From contig JAKALP010000004.1 in assembly GCA_021824175.1 (NCBI GenBank), positions 124,001 to 188,000 of the forward strand: 64,000 bases of DNA. Reading direction: 5' to 3'. Below the pieces are notes generated by a model. That model did not search any database. It was not told where the DNA came from and saw nothing but the letters and a program-made list of their open reading frames with translations. The stretch is from Deltaproteobacteria bacterium. Lineage in GTDB: Bacteria; Desulfobacterota; Desulfobacteria; Desulfobacterales; Desulfosarcinaceae. The translations under genes were made by a program, and so were the position numbers. Of the stretch, positions 1 to 7,940 are shown in pieces. How positions within the stretch are numbered: position 1 is the stretch's first letter; each line of letters opens with the position of its first letter.

Positions 1-1599
1 GGCGCCAGCCTGGCCGTGGGGCTTTCCCAACGCATGACCGCCATGGCGCTGCGGGAGAGCGAAGAGACCCTGCGGGCCGGCCGCCAGAAGTTCAAATCCA
101 TCGTGGATAATATTGGCATTGGGGTCGTGCTGCTCAGTCCGCAAATGGAGATATTGGAGCTCAATCGCCAGATGCGCCAATGGTATCCGCAGATCGACAT
201 CAACCAACGGCCGGTATGCTATCAGGCGTTCAAGCATCCACCCTGCAGCGAAGCCTGCGATCAATGCCCGACAATCAAGACCCTGAGGGATGGTCAGGTC
301 TACGAAGCCGTTGTGATCAAGTCGCGCGCAGGAGAACTCCGCCGTCACCGTGTAATCGCTTCTCCCATTATAAATGAGCATGGGACCGTCACAGGTGTCA
401 TTGAGATGGTGGAAGACATCACCGATCGCCTGCGGCTGGAGGAGAAGTTGCGCCAGGCCCAGAAAATGGAATCCATCGGTGCCCTGGCCGGCGGCATTGC
501 CCATGATTTCAACAATCTTTTATTCCCCATCATCGGCATGTCGGAATTGCTGCTGGAAGATCTGCCCTCCGGGAGTCAGGCTTACCACAACGTCCAAGAA
601 ATTCTGGAAGCCGGAAAGCGCGGCGGCGAGTTGGTCAAACAGATTCTGGCCTTCAGCCGGCAAGCGGAACACCGGTTGAAACCGGTGCGGTTCCAGCTTG
701 TTTTAAAGGAAGCCCTTCGATTGGTCCGCGCCGCCATTCCGGCGGACATTGAGATTGCCCAGGAGATCCAATACAACTGCGGCGTGATCATGGCCGACCC
801 CACCCAACTGCACCAGATCGCCATGAACCTGATCACCAACGCCTACCATGCCGTGGAGCAGACCAGCGGCCGGATCTGGGTGACATTGAAGGAGGTCAGC
901 TGCGGTCAGAATGAGGTGGCCGGCACGCACCTCGAGCCAGGCTCATACGTTTTGTTAAGCGTCGCCGACGACGGGTGCGGCATTGATCCAGCCCACATGG
1001 ACAAGATTTTTGAGCCCTATTTTACTACCAAGGCCCAGGGCAAAGGCACGGGCCTGGGGCTGGCCGTGGTCTACGGCATTGTGCGCGAGCACGGGGGCGA
1101 CATCAAAATCAGCAGTGAATTGGGCAAGGGAACAACCGTCCAAGTGCATTTGCCCCTGATTCAGCGGCCCGCGGAAATTCAACGGGCCGACTCCGCCGCA
1201 GCCCTTCAAACCGGCCAGGAAAGAGTTTTGCTGGTGGATGATGAAGACCAGATCATCCGGCTCGAAAAGCAAATGCTGGAGCGGCTCGGCTATCGGGTCA
1301 GCGAACGGCGCGGGAGCCTGGATGCCCTGCAAGCGTTCAAAGCGCAGCCAAATGGGTTTGACCTGGTGATCACGGATATGGCCATGCCCCACATGAACGG
1401 TGAATTGTTGGCCAAGGAGTTGATGGCCATCCGGCCTGAAATTCCAGTGATCATTTGCACGGGGTTCAGTGAGAGGATCAATGCCCAAAAGGCCGCGGCC
1501 CTGGGCATAAAAGGGTTTTTGATGAAGCCGGTGATCCGATCGGAGCTGGCCGCCATGGTGCGCAAGGTGTTGGATGAAGCCAAAGCGCCTTCATCTTGA
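1..1599 (+). CDS. Hybrid sensor histidine kinase (5' end outside window)
   Basis: Membrane-linked or cytosolic sensor kinase that autophosphorylates on His and carries its own receiver. Counting from the GTG at 16, a PAS domain spans about residues 25-140 and contains a cysteine cluster (CSEACDQCP). The HisKA H-box GGIAHDFNN follows (His163), then the HATPase N, G1, F and G2 boxes (NLITNAYHAV, DDGCGID, FEPYFTTK, GKGTGLGLA), and a C-terminal receiver with phospho-acceptor Asp454 (ITDMAMP) and the conserved Lys in FLMKP. The frame is open to base 1 and reads through the GTG without a stop, so the true start and any transmembrane input domain probably lie upstream of the window. No partner regulator is adjacent; the output may be the fused receiver. 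Input signal unknown. Confidence 0.9.
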   Translation, partial: GASLAVGLSQRMTAMALRESEETLRAGRQKFKSIVDNIGIGVVLLSPQMEILELNRQMRQWYPQIDINQRPVCYQAFKHPPCSEACDQCPTIKTLRDGQVYEAVVIKSRAGELRRHRVIASPIINEHGTVTGVIEMVEDITDRLRLEEKLRQAQKMESIGALAGGIAHDFNNLLFPIIGMSELLLEDLPSGSQAYHNVQEILEAGKRGGELVKQILAFSRQAEHRLKPVRFQLVLKEALRLVRAAIPADIEIAQEIQYNCGVIMADPTQLHQIAMNLITNAYHAVEQTSGRIWVTLKEVSCGQNEVAGTHLEPGSYVLLSVADDGCGIDPAHMDKIFEPYFTTKAQGKGTGLGLAVVYGIVREHGGDIKISSELGKGTTVQVHLPLIQRPAEIQRADSAAALQTGQERVLLVDDEDQIIRLEKQMLERLGYRVSERRGSLDALQAFKAQPNGFDLVITDMAMPHMNGELLAKELMAIRPEIPVIICTGFSERINAQKAAALGIKGFLMKPVIRSELAAMVRKVLDEAKAPSS

Positions 1600-1668
1600 C
1601 ATTCTGAAAGGGCTTCACTAATCTGCGATCATCATCTCCCATTCAGCATCGTCGAACAGGTGGTTCCC

Positions 1669-2466
1669 ATGTCTATTCAATCGGTAGATCGCGCGCTTAC
1701 TATTTTATCCCTGTTTTCAAGTCGTTGCCCGGTTCTGGGCGTAACCGATATCAGCCGCGCGGTGGGCCTTTCCAAAGGCACCGTGCACGGATTGATCCGC
1801 ACCTTAGTGCGCCAGGGCTTTCTGCAGCAGGATGGTCCCACGCGCAAATACCGTCTGGGCTTAAAAATCTACGAATTGGGCATGATCCTGGCCGGCACTC
1901 TGGAGATCAACCAGAAGGCCACGGGACCAGTCAATCAGATGGTCAAGAGCACCCAGTTGGTGGGCCGGGTGGCTATCTGGGACGGCGACTCGGTGGTCAT
2001 TACGTCCCAAGTCCACCCGCGGCCGCGGGCCGTGATTTCCCACCAGTTCGGCCCACGGGTGCATGCCTACTGCTCAGCCTTGGGCAAAGCGGTGCTGGCT
2101 TTTCTGGAGCCCCGGCAATTGGAAGATTATCTCAAACGTACTTCCTTGGTGGCATTTACTTCCACAACCGTGACCCGTAAGGATTTGCTGCGATCCGATC
2201 TTGAAACCGCCCGCCGACAGGGATTTGCCATTGATCGTGAAGAAGCGGTTCAGGGGGTCGGATGCATCGGCGCGCCGGTGTTCCATTACGATGGCCAGGT
2301 GGCGGGCTCCATCAGCCTGTCGGGCGCGATGCCGCGGGTGTTGGGAGATAAGTTGGCCGGCCTCGCGGAAGAAGTAATTCGAACCGCGGCCGAAATTTCG
2401 CGTTACTTAGGTTATTTACCACCTTTTGCGGATACGCTGGCTGGGTTGCGGCCGGCGGGGATTTAG
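1669..2466 (+). CDS. IclR-family transcriptional regulator
   Basis: DNA-binding regulator of catabolic genes. The first 60 or so residues form the winged helix-turn-helix typical of IclR (SVDRALTIL near the N-terminus, DISRAVGLSKGTVHGLI as the recognition region), and about residues 80-250 form the GAF-like effector domain ending in GSISLSGA. The ATG at 1669 is chosen over the GTG at 1660 because AGGTGG sits five bases upstream of it and the protein then starts MSIQSVDRA as family members do. Length (265 aa) is normal. The gene faces the FAD-linked oxidase at 2804 in the same direction, about 340 bases away across two repeats, so that gene is a possible target. The ligand cannot be told from sequence. 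Confidence 0.93.
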   Translation: MSIQSVDRALTILSLFSSRCPVLGVTDISRAVGLSKGTVHGLIRTLVRQGFLQQDGPTRKYRLGLKIYELGMILAGTLEINQKATGPVNQMVKSTQLVGRVAIWDGDSVVITSQVHPRPRAVISHQFGPRVHAYCSALGKAVLAFLEPRQLEDYLKRTSLVAFTSTTVTRKDLLRSDLETARRQGFAIDREEAVQGVGCIGAPVFHYDGQVAGSISLSGAMPRVLGDKLAGLAEEVIRTAAEISRYLGYLPPFADTLAGLRPAGI

Positions 2467-2504
2467 AATTCTACTGCCGCACGGAATGAGGCGAAGAATT
2501 GCTT

Positions 2505-2580
2505 CGGAATATCTATCACCACAGAGATCACAGAGGACACAGAGGTAAGTAGATTTTTTCTCTGTGGTGGACATATTCCG
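2505..2580. repeat. Dyad repeat, CACAGAGG family
   Basis: Intergenic palindromic element. CACCACAGAG near 2517 is mirrored by CTCTGTGGTGG near 2560, and the outer flanks CGGAATAT and ATATTCCG are also inverted copies. The same CACAGAGGACAC motif recurs at 50644-50785. Together with family A at 2693 it fills most of the 2467-2803 gap, where I see no gene. Confidence 0.75.
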
Positions 2581-2692
2581 TGGCTATCAGGCGGGGCTAT
2601 GGGACGAGGAGAAAAATATTCTCGCACAAAGCCACCAAGCCACAAAGATTGAAAAAGGCTAATTGCTCTATGTATCTTCAAACGACTCAACT

Positions 2693-2756
2693 CATTCGTG
2701 TAATTCGTGTGATTCGTGGTAAAATAGAACCACGAATCACACGAATTGTACGAATG
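2693..2756. repeat. Dyad repeat, family A (copy 1)
   Basis: Two 28-base arms (2693-2720 and 2729-2756) are inverted copies with only two mismatches, around an 8-base AT loop. Each arm is itself made of three direct copies of a unit like TTCGTGTGA. Related copies with CC in place of TC lie at 39082 and 45092. The RNA would fold into a long hairpin between the IclR gene and the oxidase. Confidence 0.85.
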
Positions 2757-2803
2757 ATATGGAGAAATAGTGGAGAAGATGCCGATAGGTGGGAGAAATC
2801 GCC

Positions 2804-4195
2804 ATGACCTTGAATCATCTCGGCGAAGAAGATCATCGCCACCTTGCTTCCTTGGTGGCGGCCGATCGCTATGCCACCGGCGAATCGGTGCTGCGCACCC
2901 ATTCGCGGGATCAATCCCGGCATCGGGCCGGAAAGCCCGAAGTAGTAATCTTCCCCGACACCAAGGAAGAGATTGCCGCCATCCTCAGATATGCCAATGA
3001 ACGGCGGCTGCCGGTGACCGGCTGGGGCGCCGGCTCCAGCCTGGAGGGCAATCCCATCCCGGTGTGCGGCGGTATCGTGCTGAGTTTTGCCCGCATGAAC
3101 CGCATTCTGAACATTCGGGAAGAAGATTTTCAGATCGATGTACAGCCTGGTGTGATCTACAAGGAGATGAACCACGCCCTGCGCCATACCGGCTTATTCT
3201 TCCCACCCGACCCAGGGGCCGCGGCCACCATCGGCGGCATGATCGCCAACAACGCCAGCGGCACCCGCACCGTGCGCTACGGCTCCACCAAGGATTATGT
3301 CCAGCGGTTGACCATGGTGCTGGCCGGCGGCGAGATCATCGAAGTGGGCAATCGCGCCGCCAAAAGTTCTTCCGGCTATGACCTGGTGCATCTGTTTGTC
3401 GGTTCCGAGGGCATGCTGGGCATTGTGGCCGAAGCCACGCTGCGTCTGGCCGCGATTCAGGAGGAGATGGCCTGGGCCGTGGCCAATTTCCCAACGGTAA
3501 CAGACGCCGCCCAGGCCGTGATGTACATCATCCGCTCGGGCATTGATCCGGCCGCCGTGGAGTTGATGGCGTCCGAGTGTATTGAGCTGATGAACCGTTT
3601 TAAAAATTTCAATCTGGCTCCGGCGCCCACCCTGTTCATCGAGATGCATGGTCCCACAAAGCGTCATCTGGCGGAGTGCACCCAAATCGTGGAAGAGATC
3701 AGTCGCGAGGAGGGCTGTCTGGAGTTTCGGCAGGGTCTGGACCGGGCCGAACGCGACCGGTTGATCGAAGCCCGTCACGGCCTGGCCGAATTGATCCAGC
3801 AGGCCCATCCCGAGCAGTCGCGCATCGTCATCGACGTGGCGGTGCCAGCCGCGTCTTACACTGAAATGCTTCTCTTCGCCCGCGAGCTAGCCCAGCGGGA
3901 AGAAGAGATCACAGCCTATACGTTCGGTCATGCCGGCGACGGCAACATCCACCTGGTGGTGGGCACCCGACGCGACAACCACGCCGGATGGCGCGCCATC
4001 GATACCCTGAACCAGCGCGTGGTCCACAGGGCTCTTGCCCTGGGCGGCACCGCCACCGGCGAACACGGCGTGGGCATCGGCAAACGCCAGTTCATGGCGG
4101 CCGAGCACGGTGCTTCTTTGGAGTGGATGAAGAAAATTAAGACCCTATTTGATCCCAATGGGATTCTCAATCCCGGTAAGATGTTCCCAGAATAA
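2804..4195 (+). CDS. FAD-linked oxidase, GlcD / D-lactate dehydrogenase-like
   Basis: Flavoprotein predicted to oxidise a 2-hydroxy acid such as D-lactate or glycolate and pass electrons to a membrane or ETF acceptor. The N-terminal FAD-binding PCMH domain shows the pyrophosphate-binding loop (GWGAGSSLEGN) and the segment DPGAAATIGGMIANNASGT. The C-terminal FAD-oxidase domain carries HAGDGNIH and TGEHGVGIGKR, the usual signatures of the GlcD/Dld group. ATG 2804 is preferred to GTG 2789 because GGGAGA lies at good spacing before it; this gives 463 aa, normal for the family. No cysteine-rich Fe-S partner (GlcF-like) is adjacent, so the electron acceptor is unknown. Substrate cannot be fixed from sequence. 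Confidence 0.9.
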   Translation: MTLNHLGEEDHRHLASLVAADRYATGESVLRTHSRDQSRHRAGKPEVVIFPDTKEEIAAILRYANERRLPVTGWGAGSSLEGNPIPVCGGIVLSFARMNRILNIREEDFQIDVQPGVIYKEMNHALRHTGLFFPPDPGAAATIGGMIANNASGTRTVRYGSTKDYVQRLTMVLAGGEIIEVGNRAAKSSSGYDLVHLFVGSEGMLGIVAEATLRLAAIQEEMAWAVANFPTVTDAAQAVMYIIRSGIDPAAVELMASECIELMNRFKNFNLAPAPTLFIEMHGPTKRHLAECTQIVEEISREEGCLEFRQGLDRAERDRLIEARHGLAELIQQAHPEQSRIVIDVAVPAASYTEMLLFARELAQREEEITAYTFGHAGDGNIHLVVGTRRDNHAGWRAIDTLNQRVVHRALALGGTATGEHGVGIGKRQFMAAEHGASLEWMKKIKTLFDPNGILNPGKMFPE

Positions 4196-4237
4196 TTAGA
4201 GAATGGCTAACTGCAAACTTATGATTCTATATGTGTT

Positions 4238-4290
4238 ACAAGCCATCTCAAAATTAGAATTTTGGCGCAGATCTTTTTAAGATGGCTTGT
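4238..4290. repeat. Dyad repeat, family E (copy 1)
   Basis: ACAAGCCATCTCAAAA at 4238-4253 is mirrored by TTTTTAAGATGGCTTGT ending at 4290. Located between two convergent genes. Related copies are at 6220, 12659, 48412 and half-copies at 16247 and 52459. Confidence 0.8.
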
Positions 4291-4329
4291 AGAAGAGGCC
4301 CTAATAATCTATTTGATTTCCTGTCGTTC

Positions 4330-5490
4330 TTACTTCGCTTGCAAATCCAATAAAAGGTTGTTGTATACCCAGTCAACGCATAGGTTGTGTGGAATCATCC
4401 CCCACGCGTAAATGTAGCTAAGCCCGACATAGAATACCATAGCCCATTTTACAATCCGGTTGGAGAGGATAGAGTCATACGCGGTGACAAGCGCCAAAGG
4501 CGCGAGCGGGATTAGATATCGGGATATATCTTGGTGAAAAAGAAACAGGCTGAATACGAAAATCACCAGTGAGTAGAAAAAGAGCAGCTTGTTTTTGGAC
4601 CACAGCAGGCAGACGCCAGCGCCGTACGCCGCATACATTACCAAAAAAAATTCCGCCGTCTGCGCTTCACCCACATTGCAGTATAGTCTAAATATGTCGA
4701 TGGGGATCGCGTGCAATAGAGAGTTCTTATTGCTGAGATTGACACCGAAGTATGCGAAAAAATCGCCGTAATGAAAATAGTAAAAAACGAAAGTAGCGAG
4801 TAAAGGCAGGCCTATTATTGGCAGCCATAAAATGAGTTTGTATTTTCTTTCATAAATGAGTTGAAGAAGATATACGATACCGATCAAGACGCCGGTAATG
4901 CGCGTGATTCCACTGATCCCTCCCAAAATAAACGCGGTAATATACTGTCCCCGCAGATAACAAAGCAACGAATACAGAGTGAAAAAGATAAAGGGTGCTT
5001 CAGTAGCGCCCACACTGTGGTAGATCAGGTACCGCGCTGGTATAAACAAAGCAATAAGCGCAGACCAGAACGGTGATTGCACCAGCCGGGTTTCAGAAAG
5101 CAATTGAAACAGCACCAGCGTTGCGCCAATAGTATAGAGGATAGTCGCGGCTAACATCGCCGCGTTGTAACTCAGGCCAGTAAGACTTAGCAATTTAATG
5201 CTCAACGGATAAATAGGTAAATGTGCGGCAAAATACTCGGGTTGGCTATAGGGGCTCAACGGATGTTGCGCTGGAACAAAGTAAAGGGTTTTTGCAAGAT
5301 ATGCATAATTGGGGCCGTCCCAATAACGATAAACTGTTTCAGTATCGTTTCTGACAATATAGGGCGCAAGCAGTGCCAGACAGCTTACAGCAGCAAAAAT
5401 CGCGAGGGCTGCACGCGGGCGACGATATAGAGCCTGCCATACGCGAGTATATTGGATAGGGTCTATCAAGTCGAAAATCTTGAGCACCAA
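4330..5490 (-). CDS. Polytopic membrane protein, probable GT-C type glycosyltransferase
   Basis: Integral membrane protein of about 386 aa with many hydrophobic helices. An acidic motif in the first periplasmic loop (YWDGPNYAYLAK) resembles the catalytic loop of GT-C enzymes such as PIG-V/mannosyltransferase-like proteins, which move sugars from polyprenyl-phosphate donors. The start is a TTG at 5490 (GTG at 5487 is an alternative); AAGGA lies a few bases upstream. The gene is visibly richer in A+T than its neighbours and sits alone, with decayed sequence downstream on its 5' side, which suggests horizontal acquisition. The donor, the acceptor and even the enzymatic role are inferred from topology and one motif only. 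Confidence 0.6.
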   Translation of the reverse strand: MVLKIFDLIDPIQYTRVWQALYRRPRAALAIFAAVSCLALLAPYIVRNDTETVYRYWDGPNYAYLAKTLYFVPAQHPLSPYSQPEYFAAHLPIYPLSIKLLSLTGLSYNAAMLAATILYTIGATLVLFQLLSETRLVQSPFWSALIALFIPARYLIYHSVGATEAPFIFFTLYSLLCYLRGQYITAFILGGISGITRITGVLIGIVYLLQLIYERKYKLILWLPIIGLPLLATFVFYYFHYGDFFAYFGVNLSNKNSLLHAIPIDIFRLYCNVGEAQTAEFFLVMYAAYGAGVCLLWSKNKLLFFYSLVIFVFSLFLFHQDISRYLIPLAPLALVTAYDSILSNRIVKWAMVFYVGLSYIYAWGMIPHNLCVDWVYNNLLLDLQAK

Positions 5491-6363
5491 ATAAATCCTT
5501 ATTGAGTTGAAAAGAACAATGAAGAATTAATTTTTGGTCGAATATGTCACAGCTGGAATGATGGGTCAACAATAAGGCCGCAACCATGCCGCATAGTCTT
5601 TTTGCTGGTATCGTTCTCGCCGAGGTGGCAATTGCCTGGTGCAAGGTACTCCACTTACCTGCTCATTAACCCCACGCCGCTGGCTAAACGGGCCACCAGC
5701 GAGCGCCGCCTGATGTTTTTGGCCAGCCTTTCCATCTCGTTGCGGTACTTGAGGTTGTTTGCGTGCAAGGCCTACTGTTTTGAAAATTAGGCACCTTCGC
5801 AGGGTTACCCATTCTATGTTTAGCGAATTTTTCTCCTTCTGTCCTGTTTTACGGACTATCTGCCCCGAATTTGATCTTTCGGGTGTTTTCTCCTTAGTGC
5901 ACAATAGACCCTCACCTGCCAGTATTGTAAATTACGCAAAATATATAGCGGTAAATTTGAAAAATAAATATGTTGTTGACTTATAGAGGTTGCCGTTATA
6001 CTGACACGTCAGTCTATACCTATACTGCCAAGACAAATCGCATTAATTTTTTTCTGGAAAGACAAATAGGATTTTTGTGTAATCCTCACTTGTCCTTTTT
6101 CATTCTGGCATTATTCCAGATAGTGTCTTTAAGATGCTGCTGGTCATTTCATGATGGATTTATCAATTACTATTGGTTTCCCTTCTAAGCACGTTCAGGG
6201 TGATGTTGTCATTTTTAATACAAGTTATCTCAAAATAATCTTTTGACCCAAAATCTTTATTTTGTGATTGCTTGTAACCTCTGGACCTCTATGGAATCTG
6301 CGCGTCTGTCACAGATTCAACCCCAAACCGGGTAGTATTTCCCCCTATCCAAAGGAGGCTGGT
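5491..6363. other. Low-GC intergenic stretch without a convincing gene
   Basis: About 870 bases, A+T rich. Short ORFs exist on both strands but none has a ribosome site plus recognisable protein. On the minus strand around 5650-5780 a short frame reads like a basic helix (NEMERLAKNIRRRSLVARL) and stops, possibly the tail of a dead gene. A family E repeat lies at 6220-6275. Confidence 0.6.
6220..6275. repeat. Dyad repeat, family E (copy 2)
   Basis: ACAAGTTATCTCAAAAT at 6220 is mirrored, with some mismatches, by ATTTTGTGATTGCTTGT ending at 6275. It lies about 90 bases upstream of the small secreted ORF at 6364. Confidence 0.65.
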
Positions 6364-6639
6364 ATGTCGATAATAAGGTTAAAGAGTATTGCAGTATTGG
6401 CGCTATTTGCTGTGATTTTGGTGATGGGTTCCGCTTACGACTCTTCCGCCACGGAGCCTTACCAGGAAGAGGGTACGGAATTCACACCGCAGCCCATATC
6501 CGGTAGTGTGAGAGTGGTCGCCAATCCGCCCTCTATCCAGGGGGATACATCTTGCCCGAGTGGCACATTGTACGAACCGCATTCCGGGGTTTGTGCACCA
6601 ATTAATGATGTACGATCGGTAATGGGACCAAGACGGTGA
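6364..6639 (+). CDS. Small secreted protein, probably the 5' piece of a broken gene
   Basis: An excellent ribosome site (AAAGGAGG) precedes the ATG at 6364. The 91-residue product begins with a clear signal peptide (basic MSIIRLK, then a hydrophobic core, cleavage near GSAYDSSA) and continues with a low-complexity secreted segment containing two cysteines (CPSGTLYEPHSGVC). It ends immediately where the fibronectin-III fragment opens in another frame (the stop overlaps that frame). I read it as the N-terminus of a larger secreted or surface protein that has lost its middle. It could still be expressed as a short exported peptide. No function assigned. Confidence 0.55.
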   Translation: MSIIRLKSIAVLALFAVILVMGSAYDSSATEPYQEEGTEFTPQPISGSVRVVANPPSIQGDTSCPSGTLYEPHSGVCAPINDVRSVMGPRR

Positions 6640-7004
6640 ACGTCTGGTTTAGAGACAACGGGGGCAATACAGACATAACACCCTATTCGGATACCATAAT
6701 TCTCGATACCACGCCGCCGACCAACGGGAGCGTGACCGCAACCGCCGGTAACAAACAAGTGACATTGAACTGGAATGGGTTCACTGATGCCGGGAGCGGC
6801 ATTGCAGGGTATAAAGTGGTGTATGCCTTGGGCAGCGCTCCAAGCTCCTGCGCAGTGGGCACTCAAATCTACAACGGGTCCAACTCCACGTATGTCCATA
6901 CGGGACTGACTAACTACCTAATGTACTATTATCGGGTGTGTGCTATTGATAATGCCCAAAACATGTCCACCGGGACGACCGCCAGCGCAAGGCCTCGACC
7001 ATAA
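6609..7004 (+). pseudogene. Fibronectin type III domain fragment of a surface protein
   Basis: The frame opens just after an in-frame stop and has no credible start; a GTG at 6636 has no ribosome site. It first reads the end of a repeat of the type GTKTVNVWFRDNGGN, then LDTTPPTNG, then one FN3 domain (VTLNWNGFTDAGSGIAGYKV to YYRVCAID). Such tandem units normally occur in large secreted adhesins or sugar-binding proteins. Because the upstream frame also carries stops, a single frameshift does not restore it to the 6364 ORF; an internal deletion is more likely. Domain call is firm; pseudogene status is inference. Confidence 0.6.
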
Positions 7005-7051
7005 TCCCGATAAAAAGAGAAAATATCTTCTGGAGTGGTGAAGTAAAGGGT

Positions 7052-7078
7052 GAGGCCGCCAAGATCTTCGGCGGCCTC
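7052..7078. terminator. Perfect 9-bp stem-loop after the FN3 fragment
   Basis: GAGGCCGCC (7052-7060) and GGCGGCCTC (7070-7078) pair perfectly around a 9-base loop. The following sequence is pyrimidine-rich rather than a clean T run, so termination is probable but not certain. Confidence 0.55.
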
Positions 7079-7162
7079 TCTGCTTCTCCTATCATCCGTC
7101 CGTCTTTTGACCAAAGCGTACATGCCGCAAGCGTCTGGTCTTAAGCTCAATGTCATTAAGTC

Positions 7163-7258
7163 AGCATTTTCGCTATCCTTCAAGCGGTGCGCAAAGCGCA
7201 CTCTACGGCGTATGCACGGATGGTAGGGTGCGCTTTGCGCACCGCATCGTTAGCGAAA
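7163..7258. repeat. Dyad repeat, family C (copy 1)
   Basis: GGTGCGCAAAGCGCAC on the left is mirrored by GGGTGCGCTTTGCGCACC on the right. The flanks AGCATTTTCGCTATCC and CGCATCGTTAGCGAAA also resemble each other inverted. A near-identical copy including flanks lies at 19741-19835 and a diverged one at 40866. Confidence 0.85.
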
Positions 7259-7316
7259 GGGGTTTTCTTTTAACCGGCTGTTCATGTTCTGCAATCCGCT
7301 TGACCATTCTGAAGCG

Positions 7317-7348
7317 AACTTCATAATAGTCATGACTATTATGAAGTT
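7317..7348. promoter_or_regulatory. Perfect 32-bp palindrome upstream of the ATPase remnant
   Basis: Bases 7317-7348 form an uninterrupted perfect palindrome (half-site AACTTCATAATAGTCA). It lies 18 bases before the ATG at 7366 of the broken ATPase. A TATAAT hexamer follows at 7354. The position and symmetry fit an operator for a dimeric repressor; it could also be an insertion end. Confidence 0.55.
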
Positions 7349-7365
7349 TGCTTTATAATGGCCAT

Positions 7366-7852
7366 ATGGAACGCTATCTCGCCGAACATATTCGAAAGGA
7401 TCTGAAAGAAAAGATCGTTTTGCTCTCCGGGCCCAGGCAGGTGGGCAAGGCCACCCTGGCCAGACAATTGACCTCGGCCCATGTCTATTTGAATTTTGAC
7501 GCGGCCACCGACCGTCGCATCCTCCAAGCCCAGGAGTGGGACAGGGATAGCGAGCTGGTGGTTTTTGACGAGCTTCACAAGCTGAAACGTTGGAAATCCT
7601 GATCTCAGGGATAAAGAGAAAAACGAGGTGGATTTCCTGCTGCTAATAGATAAAAAGCCCGTGATGATGGTTGAAGTCAAATCTTCGGGCGATGACTTTT
7701 CTTCGGCCTTGTTTCGTTTTCAAAATTATCTTCCCGAGGCCAGGGCGTTTCAGGTCGTCTATGACCTGGCGCGCAAAAAATCCCACGGCGATGCCCGCAT
7801 GGTCCCGGCCCATGAGTTTCTGAAGAATCTGCCGATGTTGATCGCTGCTTAA
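7366..7852 (+). pseudogene. AAA_14 / DUF4143 ATPase with internal deletion
   Basis: Intact members are about 380-400 aa: an N-terminal AAA ATPase and a C-terminal DUF4143 nuclease-like domain. Here the N-terminal 78 residues keep Walker A (GPRQVGKATL, with Ala where Thr/Ser is normal) and Walker B (LVVFDELHK), then stop at 7602 just after the typical LKRWK. A second frame starting about 7594 reads NPDLRDKEKNEVDFLLL, KKPVMMVEVKSS and the C-terminus, as in DUF4143 proteins. Some 200 or more codons are missing at the junction near 7590-7600, with a frame change. The Walker A change suggests decay was already under way or that the gene was non-catalytic. Confidence 0.75.
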
Positions 7853-7867
7853 ATGGAGTTTCACATT

Positions 7868-7904
7868 CTGGATTCCCGCCTGCGCGGGAATGACGCCTTT
7901 ACGA
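7868..7904. repeat. Half repeat, family B (copy 1)
   Basis: Reads CTGGATTCCCGCCTGCGCGG then GAATGACGCCTTTACGAG. This is one arm of the dyad seen complete at 38024-38154 and 43812-43910. It lies just downstream of the minus-strand rnfA gene. Confidence 0.8.
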
Positions 7905-7940
7905 GCATTTTTATAAGCCCGTCATGTTTATTTCTAATTC

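Noticed and set aside
5566-5904. 112-codon minus-strand frame in the low-GC gap, considered as a transposase remnant
   Set aside because: No recognisable transposase motif, no inverted ends, and no ribosome site; left as unexplained sequence.
6929-7201. 90-codon minus-strand frame starting in the family C repeat
   Set aside because: Its first residues (MRFAH) come from the repeat, as in the false frame at 19779; it runs through a hairpin and the FN3 remnant.
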